A stretch of DNA of 16,724 nucleotides from Clostridium sp. CAG:967 (GTDB taxonomy: Bacteria; Cyanobacteriota; Vampirovibrionia; Gastranaerophilales; Gastranaerophilaceae): the NCBI GenBank assembly GCA_000433095.1, contig HF991462.1, positions 1 through 16,724 of the forward strand, given 5' to 3'. This document shows positions 13,099 to 16,724 of the stretch, piece after piece. How positions within the stretch are numbered: the stretch's first letter is position 1; each line of letters starts with the position of its first letter. Position numbers and translations under genes: made by a program. Below the pieces are notes generated by a model. The model saw only the letters and a program-made list of their open reading frames with translations. It did not search any database and was not told the origin of the DNA.

Positions 13099-14013
13099 TT
13101 ACTCAACATAGCTTGTTAAAACTTCTTGTCCGATAGTTGAAAATCTCATTTTTTTCAACGCTCTCAATTCTGTTTGGCGGATGCATTCTTTTGTTACTCC
13201 GTAAATATTGCCGATTTCTTCAAGAGTAAGTTTTACATTGTTTTCCAGACCGTATCTTAATTTTACAACTTCCTGCTCACGTTCTTTTAAGGTAGAAATA
13301 ACGTTTAAGATATCATTTCTCAAGTTCTCAAATTCAACTTCATTTGTTGCAGATGCTTTTTCGTCTTCAATAATATCAGCAACATTAATTTCTTTTCCAT
13401 CGGTATTTTCAAGCCCGCTTTCTATGGAAATTGTTTTTGAGTATGCGTTTAGGAATGTATCAATTTTGTCAGGAGCAATATTCATTTTTTTTGCAACATC
13501 GTGAGTATTTACCTGAGAATTGTTTTCACGTTCCATTTCACGTTTAATCTTTGAAAACTTCGATAATGTTTCCTGAATATATACAGGAATTTTCATGCAG
13601 TGTGATTGCTCTGATATTGCTTTAAACATTGATTGTTTAATCCACCAGCTTGCATAAGTCGCAAATTTGTAACCCAATTTGTAATTAAATTTTTCTGCCG
13701 CTACCATAAGTCCTAAGTTGCCTTCCTGAATTAAATCAATCATAGGAAGGTTTGACATGTGGATTGCCTTTTTGGCAATTGTGATAACAAGTTTTAAATT
13801 TGCTTTAATAAGTTTGTTTTTTGCTTCTTCATCACCTTCTTTTGCTTTTTTAGCTGTCTCTTTTTCTTCGGCAGGCGTAAGAGAACGATAATCAGAGATT
13901 TCTCTGATGTAATTTGAAAGAACGCTATCATCAGAGCCGTCTAAAACTTCGTTTTTTGCCGGGTTTGAAAACTGTCTGGTAGTTTTCATTTTGATAGGCG
14001 AATTTTTTTTCAT
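13099..14013 (-). CDS. RNA polymerase sigma-70 family factor (group 2/3-like)
   Basis: 304 residues from ATG 14013. An upstream GTG (14049) is less likely because AAGGAG lies between the two, although its 12-nt distance to the ATG is long. Region 1.2 is S-N-Y-I-R-E-I-S-D-Y-R-S-L-T-P-A-E-E (about 33-50). Region 2 covers about 68-138, with N-L-K-L-V-I-T-I-A, D-L-I-Q-E-G-N-L-G-L and F-A-T-Y-A-S-W-W-I-K-Q-S-M-F. Region 3 follows, and region 4 (about 238-290) has L-K-E-R-E-Q-E-V-V-K-L-R-Y-G-L and the helix-turn-helix T-L-E-E-I-G-N-I-Y-G-V-T-K-E-C-I-R-Q. There is no region 1.1. Region 2.4 differs from housekeeping sigma (S-M-F-K-A-I-S-E-Q-S), so an alternative sigma directing polymerase to a subset of promoters is likely. 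Divergent from the thioredoxin-like gene. Confidence 0.9.
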   Translation of the reverse strand: MKKNSPIKMKTTRQFSNPAKNEVLDGSDDSVLSNYIREISDYRSLTPAEEKETAKKAKEGDEEAKNKLIKANLKLVITIAKKAIHMSNLPMIDLIQEGNLGLMVAAEKFNYKLGYKFATYASWWIKQSMFKAISEQSHCMKIPVYIQETLSKFSKIKREMERENNSQVNTHDVAKKMNIAPDKIDTFLNAYSKTISIESGLENTDGKEINVADIIEDEKASATNEVEFENLRNDILNVISTLKEREQEVVKLRYGLENNVKLTLEEIGNIYGVTKECIRQTELRALKKMRFSTIGQEVLTSYVE

Positions 14014-14095
14014 ACCTCTTTTAAACTCCTTCTTTCTTAAATTGAACACAAGATTACTGCCATTTACACGCTGCGGGGGTTATTATTGCACGTAT

Positions 14096-14126
14096 GTATA
14101 TACTTAGTATATACTATGATATATAC
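14096..14126. repeat. Three iterated TATATAC-type repeats over the sigma promoter
   Basis: GTATATAC at 14096-14103 and 14107-14114, and ATATATAC at 14119-14126, spaced 11 and 12 bp apart (about one helix turn). They overlap the -10 and the spacer of the sigma gene promoter and lie between two divergent genes. Confidence 0.5.
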
Positions 14127-14134
14127 TTTTTCAA
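14106..14134 (-). promoter_or_regulatory. Promoter of the sigma factor gene
   Basis: On the minus strand, TTGAAA (14134-14129) and TATACT (14111-14106) are 17 bp apart, leaving a leader of about 85 nt. Confidence 0.6.
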
Positions 14135-14166
14135 GTCTAATGTTACAATATGTTAAAAAAGTTTGT

Positions 14167-14194
14167 TTGTAATATATGAACTTTATAGTATAAT
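14167..14194 (+). promoter_or_regulatory. Promoter of the thioredoxin-like gene
   Basis: TTGTAA (14167-14172), 16-bp spacer, TATAAT (14189-14194), 18 nt before the ATG at 14213. Confidence 0.65.
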
Positions 14195-14212
14195 CAAGGT
14201 GTGGAGGATATT

Positions 14213-14692
14213 ATGAAAAAGAAAATGTTAATTACTTTGGGGGTTATAGTTGCGGTAGCTTGTTCTTCACTTGTAGGAATAGCTGTTTCAATGAATGCTA
14301 ATGCTCCAAAACACCCGTCTGATTATAAAATCGGTATTACCTATGAAGAAGCTGTTGATTTGTCTGAAAAACCGATGGTTGCTTTGTTTTATGCTGATTG
14401 GTGTTCATATTGTATGAAGTTTATGCCTAAGTTTAAAATTTTAAGCGGACTTTATAAAGAAAATTACAATTTTGTAATGGTAAATGTAGAAAATAAACAG
14501 TATGCACAGCTTGTTGACAGTATGTCGCTGACAGGATATCCGACTGTTTATATTCTTGATCCTAAGTATGATAACAGAGTTTTAATTCCAAACAGCATTT
14601 ATCAAAATTTAGGCAGATTTAGAGTTGAATTAGACAGATATATAAGAATTAGAGGCATTTTAGACAAGGCTTCTAATAACTCCGAAAATTAA
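14213..14692 (+). CDS. Membrane-anchored thioredoxin-like protein
   Basis: 159 residues from ATG 14213, chosen because GGAGG lies 5 nt upstream; an in-frame GTG at 14201 overlaps that SD. The N-terminal hydrophobic segment (residues 5-27) is an anchor or uncleaved signal. A thioredoxin fold follows: A-L-F-Y-A-D-W-C64-S-Y-C67 active site, then the cis-Pro loop T-G-Y-P110-T-V-Y-I. The C-S-Y-C pair implies a thiol-disulfide role outside the cytoplasm, either oxidising, reducing or isomerising disulfides in exported proteins; the direction cannot be told. The pilin-like proteins here contain Cys pairs that could be clients (inference only). Two hairpins follow the gene. Confidence 0.85.
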   Translation: MKKKMLITLGVIVAVACSSLVGIAVSMNANAPKHPSDYKIGITYEEAVDLSEKPMVALFYADWCSYCMKFMPKFKILSGLYKENYNFVMVNVENKQYAQLVDSMSLTGYPTVYILDPKYDNRVLIPNSIYQNLGRFRVELDRYIRIRGILDKASNNSEN

Positions 14693-14738
14693 TGTTAATA
14701 TTTCTTAAAAATTCAATATAAAAATAGCAATTTTTTAA

Positions 14739-14780
14739 AGAGAGAGTACTTTATATAAATATAAAGCTCTCTCTTCTTAT
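14739..14780 (+). terminator. Long hairpin after the thioredoxin-like gene
   Basis: AGAGAGAG (14739-14746) and CTTTATAT (14749-14756) pair with ATATAAAG (14759-14766) and CTCTCTCT (14767-14774), with a 2-nt bulge; a modest T-rich tail follows. Probable terminator or mRNA 3'-end stabiliser. Confidence 0.6.
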
Positions 14781-14791
14781 TTAAACGGATA

Positions 14792-14825
14792 GGCCTTGAA
14801 TACAATTATCAAGGTCTTTTTTTTT
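14792..14825 (+). terminator. Intrinsic terminator
   Basis: GGCCTTGA (14792-14799) pairs with TCAAGGTC (14809-14816) with one G-U, followed by nine T. Second terminator in tandem, just upstream of folE2. Confidence 0.75.
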
Positions 14826-14854
14826 GCCGTAAACCTTCTTATCTTTTTTTATGA

Positions 14855-14860
14855 TAAAAT
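14855..14860 (+). promoter_or_regulatory. -10-like element for leaderless folE2 transcript
   Basis: TAAAAT ends exactly 6 nt before the ATG at 14867; only T residues lie between and there is no SD. An overlapping TATGAT (14850-14855) is an alternative. Confidence 0.45.
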
Positions 14861-14866
14861 TTTTTT

Positions 14867-15649
14867 ATGAAAGATATTCAAAATTTAAAAGATAACAGAA
14901 ATGTAGATATACAAAAAGTTGGGATTAAACATCTGGAATTACCTTTGATAATACAGAGAAAAAACAGCTCAAATCAGGTTGTTTGTGCAAAGGCAAGAGT
15001 TAATGTTTCATTGCCGAGAGATTATAAGGGTACGCATATGTCAAGATTTGTAGAAGTTTTGACGGAATGGCAGCATAAAAATCTTTTGGGAGTTGATATT
15101 AAAGGATGTTTGGAAAAAATAATTAATAATCTTGATGCACAAAGCGGCGAATTGGAATTTAAGTTTACATATTTTCTTGATAAAAAATCTCCGGTTAAAG
15201 GAATGATAGCGCCTATGAGCTACCACTGTTCTTTTGAGGGCAGAATTGAAGAAGGTAATTACAAATTTATTCTAGGTGTAGAAGTTCCTGTGACAACTTT
15301 GTGCCCCTGTTCAAAAGAAATCTCCGATAATGGTGCTCACAACCAGCGTGCTCTGATTAAGGTTAAAATATCTTACGACGAAAGTGAACAGGTCTGGCTT
15401 GAGGATTTAATCGAATTGATTGAAAGTTGTGCATCTTGTCCTGTTTATCCGTTATTGAAACGTGAAGACGAAAAATTTGTTACCGAAAAAGCATGGGAAA
15501 ATCCTAAGTTTGTGGAAGATGTTTTGCGTGATGTTGTTGTAAAACTGCGTAAACATCCTGTTATAAACGAATTTGAAGTTGAATGCGAGGCTTTTGAAAG
15601 CATTCATAATCATTCCGCATGGGCTTTTCAGCATGAAATAATTAATTAA
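14867..15649 (+). CDS. folE2: GTP cyclohydrolase FolE2 (GCYH-IB)
   Basis: 260 residues, normal for the family. It converts GTP to dihydroneopterin triphosphate, the first step of folate (and queuosine) synthesis; the FolE2 type can use metals other than zinc. Signature parts: L-P-R-D-Y-K-G-T-H57-M-S-R-F-V-E-V-L, T-T-L-C146-P-C148-S-K-E-I-S-D-N-G-A-H158-N-Q-R-A (metal and active-site residues), a C-A-S-C-P-V-Y-P segment, and C-terminal E-S-I-H-N-H-S-A-W-A. Start ATG 14867 has no SD and may be leaderless. The 3' end overlaps the opposite-strand gene by 4 bases with no terminator between them. No other folate gene is present in the window. Confidence 0.93.
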   Translation: MKDIQNLKDNRNVDIQKVGIKHLELPLIIQRKNSSNQVVCAKARVNVSLPRDYKGTHMSRFVEVLTEWQHKNLLGVDIKGCLEKIINNLDAQSGELEFKFTYFLDKKSPVKGMIAPMSYHCSFEGRIEEGNYKFILGVEVPVTTLCPCSKEISDNGAHNQRALIKVKISYDESEQVWLEDLIELIESCASCPVYPLLKREDEKFVTEKAWENPKFVEDVLRDVVVKLRKHPVINEFEVECEAFESIHNHSAWAFQHEIIN

Positions 15650-16173
15650 AATTTATAAGATACAATAGCGTTTACACTCCAGTTTTTAGCGCTGTTATCT
15701 TTAATGTCTTGAAGATTGTATCTTTGCACTTCAAGAGAAACAGAAGTTTTATCGTTTAATTTTTGTGTAACTCCGGTAAAAGCACCGACACTGTTTGTCC
15801 ATTTATCTTTTCTAAAGTCCATTTGCCCTGAATAATGCGGATTTAAATAAAGATTTGTATTCTTGCCGACAGGTACATCGACAGATAGCGGAGAGTATCT
15901 TAACTGAACTGATTCGGACTCTTTCCCGACTTTTGTTCTGACACGTAAGTTCTGGTTAAATATTCCGGCTTGATCGTAATTTCTTCCGCCTTTTAAATCC
16001 AAAACGAGCATGGCATCATTTTTAAAATTTGTTGCTCCGCCCAAAAATGTTGATACGTATCCTTTTTCGCCTTTGAATTTTTCTTCAAGTCCTGTTAATG
16101 TAAAATTTGAACCGTCAAAAGATTGATATGTTGATGTAGTGTAACTTCCAATCGGTTTTAATGGTTTAACCAT
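15646..16173 (-). CDS. Hypothetical beta-rich protein, possibly outer-membrane barrel-like
   Basis: 175 residues from ATG 16173, chosen because AAAGGGGAT lies just upstream. An in-frame ATG at 16278 would place the predicted promoter inside the gene. The sequence is made of alternating polar and hydrophobic strands (S-V-Q-L-R-Y-S-P-L-S-V-D-V; T-N-L-Y-L-N-P-H-Y-S-G-Q-M-D-F; T-S-V-S-L-E-V-Q-R-Y) and ends W-S-V-N-A-I-V-S-Y-K-F with a terminal Phe. These are features of outer-membrane beta-barrels, yet there is no signal peptide from the preferred start. Family not recognised. Tail-to-tail overlap with folE2, divergent from the gene at 16323. Confidence 0.65.
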   Translation of the reverse strand: MVKPLKPIGSYTTSTYQSFDGSNFTLTGLEEKFKGEKGYVSTFLGGATNFKNDAMLVLDLKGGRNYDQAGIFNQNLRVRTKVGKESESVQLRYSPLSVDVPVGKNTNLYLNPHYSGQMDFRKDKWTNSVGAFTGVTQKLNDKTSVSLEVQRYNLQDIKDNSAKNWSVNAIVSYKF

Positions 16174-16200
16174 AATTATCCCCTTTATTAATCCCCTGTT

Positions 16201-16229
16201 ATTATATAAAACGTATTTAGTCAGGAAAA
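16201..16229 (-). promoter_or_regulatory. Promoter of the beta-rich protein gene
   Basis: On the minus strand, TTTTCC (16229-16224), 17-bp spacer, TATAAT (16206-16201), 28 nt before the ATG at 16173. Supports that start over the longer one. Confidence 0.45.
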
Positions 16230-16322
16230 ATTGACTTTTATGTAACAAAGTATAAAGAGAAATAACAAAAATTTTCATTCACAAGATTTCTAATTTCAGA
16301 AAGATTAATGAGGAATATAAAT

Positions 16323-16685
16323 ATGCAAGTTAATTTAAATTTAAATCAGCCTTACTCTCAAAAGAATAACCCGTCATTTAAAATGAACATTAAAGGTCTT
16401 GTTCCTGATTTAAATGCAACAATTGGCGCATCGGCTGCTAAAGATATGGTAAAAAAGTTTAAAGGTTTTGGATATGACAGTGTACATTTATATTGCGAAG
16501 AATTCCCTAAAACAAAACATTTACCTTTCAGATATAAATTATCTGCAATCGCTCCTGAAGCAGGTTTAAATGATGTATTAGTAAAAGAAAGTACATCATT
16601 CAGTTCTATCATTAAATACTTAAAAAGATTTTCAAAAGATGATGCTGATGAAGTTATGAAGCAAGTTAGAAACACTAATCTTTAA
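16323..16685 (+). CDS. Small hypothetical protein
   Basis: 120 residues from ATG 16323, preferred because GAGGAA (16310-16315) precedes it at a suitable distance; ATG 16308 overlaps that SD. It begins M-Q-V-N-L-N-L-N-Q-P-Y-S-Q-K-N-N-P-S-F-K, an Asn/Gln-rich head, followed by a small mixed domain (G-F-G-Y-D-S-V-H-L-Y-C-E-E-F-P; L-P-F-R-Y-K-L-S-A-I-A-P-E-A-G) and a basic helix (I-I-K-Y-L-K-R-F-S). No signal peptide or membrane segment. Family not recognised. Its stop codon is immediately followed by a pilin-type promoter. Confidence 0.7.
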   Translation: MQVNLNLNQPYSQKNNPSFKMNIKGLVPDLNATIGASAAKDMVKKFKGFGYDSVHLYCEEFPKTKHLPFRYKLSAIAPEAGLNDVLVKESTSFSSIIKYLKRFSKDDADEVMKQVRNTNL

Positions 16686-16724
16686 TCTTGAAAATATTCA
16701 GAAATCGTTTATAATAAAAATAAA
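16685..16724 (+). promoter_or_regulatory. Pilin-type promoter at window end (40-bp repeat, copy 2)
   Basis: Identical over 40 bp to 12193-12232: TTGAAA (16688-16693), 16-bp spacer, TATAAT (16710-16715). It begins at the last base of the preceding stop codon. It implies another pilin-like gene just outside the window. Confidence 0.75.

Noticed and set aside
1..16724. Diversity-generating retroelement or CRISPR as explanation for repeated pilin segments
   Set aside because: No reverse transcriptase, no template/variable repeat with A-specific changes, no spacer array; the repeats are gene paralogues, promoters and a hairpin element.

Overview
The window looks like chromosomal DNA of a low-GC, Gram-negative-type bacterium. 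The best guess is a gut member of the Vampirovibrionia/Melainabacteria (Gastranaerophilales-like). This rests on several prepilin-like proteins with an A-F-T-L-A-E-V-L-(V/I)-T-L-G-I-I-G-V-V leader/helix, a GH57/DUF3536 glycosidase, a group-2-like sigma factor and a FolE2-type GTP cyclohydrolase. The assignment is an inference from protein character, not a database match. I see no tRNA, rRNA, CRISPR array, transposase or phage gene.

Layout. 1-605: 3' part of a type A pilin-like gene, ending at a terminator shared with a leftward two-gene unit (632-1917: small hydrophobic protein; Gln/Pro-rich HEAT-like protein). 2035-2616: Cys-cluster (YkgJ-like) protein, convergent with a leftward pair (GH57 glycosidase; exported OB-like protein, 2646-5667). 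5757-7692: two stacked pilin loci. 7825-9486: PEP carboxykinase-like enzyme. 9586-10041: membrane-anchored protein. 10093-10269 (-): small ferredoxin. 10368-12141 (-): phosphopentomutase and an exported protein. 12196-13032: another pilin locus. 13099-14013 (-) and 14213-14692 (+): sigma factor and thioredoxin-like protein, divergently transcribed. 14867-15649: FolE2. 15646-16173 (-): possible beta-sheet protein. 16323-16685: small hypothetical protein, followed directly by another pilin-type promoter at the window end.

The standout is a family of pilin-like genes that look phase-variable. Three loci (ATGs at 5926, 6896 and 12251) share a promoter of the form TTGAAA-16 bp-TATAAT or close to it, an AAAGGAGC ribosome binding site, a short basic start (MKRF/MKKF), and a run of exactly ten G that begins on a codon boundary 6 or 7 codons after the ATG. 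With ten G all three stop within 14 codons. One extra G (11) or two fewer (8) would join each ATG in frame to the prepilin signal and pilin body. The pilin reading frames at 5926 and 12251 have no other credible start. This is the signature of a slipped-strand contingency locus, or alternatively of programmed slippage on poly-G. Leader pieces are stacked, duplicated and partly decayed upstream of two loci, and a 44-bp stretch at the 3' ends of two pilins is identical while their middles have diverged. Both suggest recombination among the copies.

Other regulatory points: three genes (2035, 12141 minus, 14867) have a -10-like hexamer exactly 6 nt before the ATG and no ribosome binding site, so they may be leaderless. 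The ferredoxin gene has a perfect TGTGA-N6-TCACA (CRP/FNR-family-like) palindrome at its predicted transcription start. The sigma-factor promoter is overlaid by three TATATAC-type repeats at 11-12 bp spacing.
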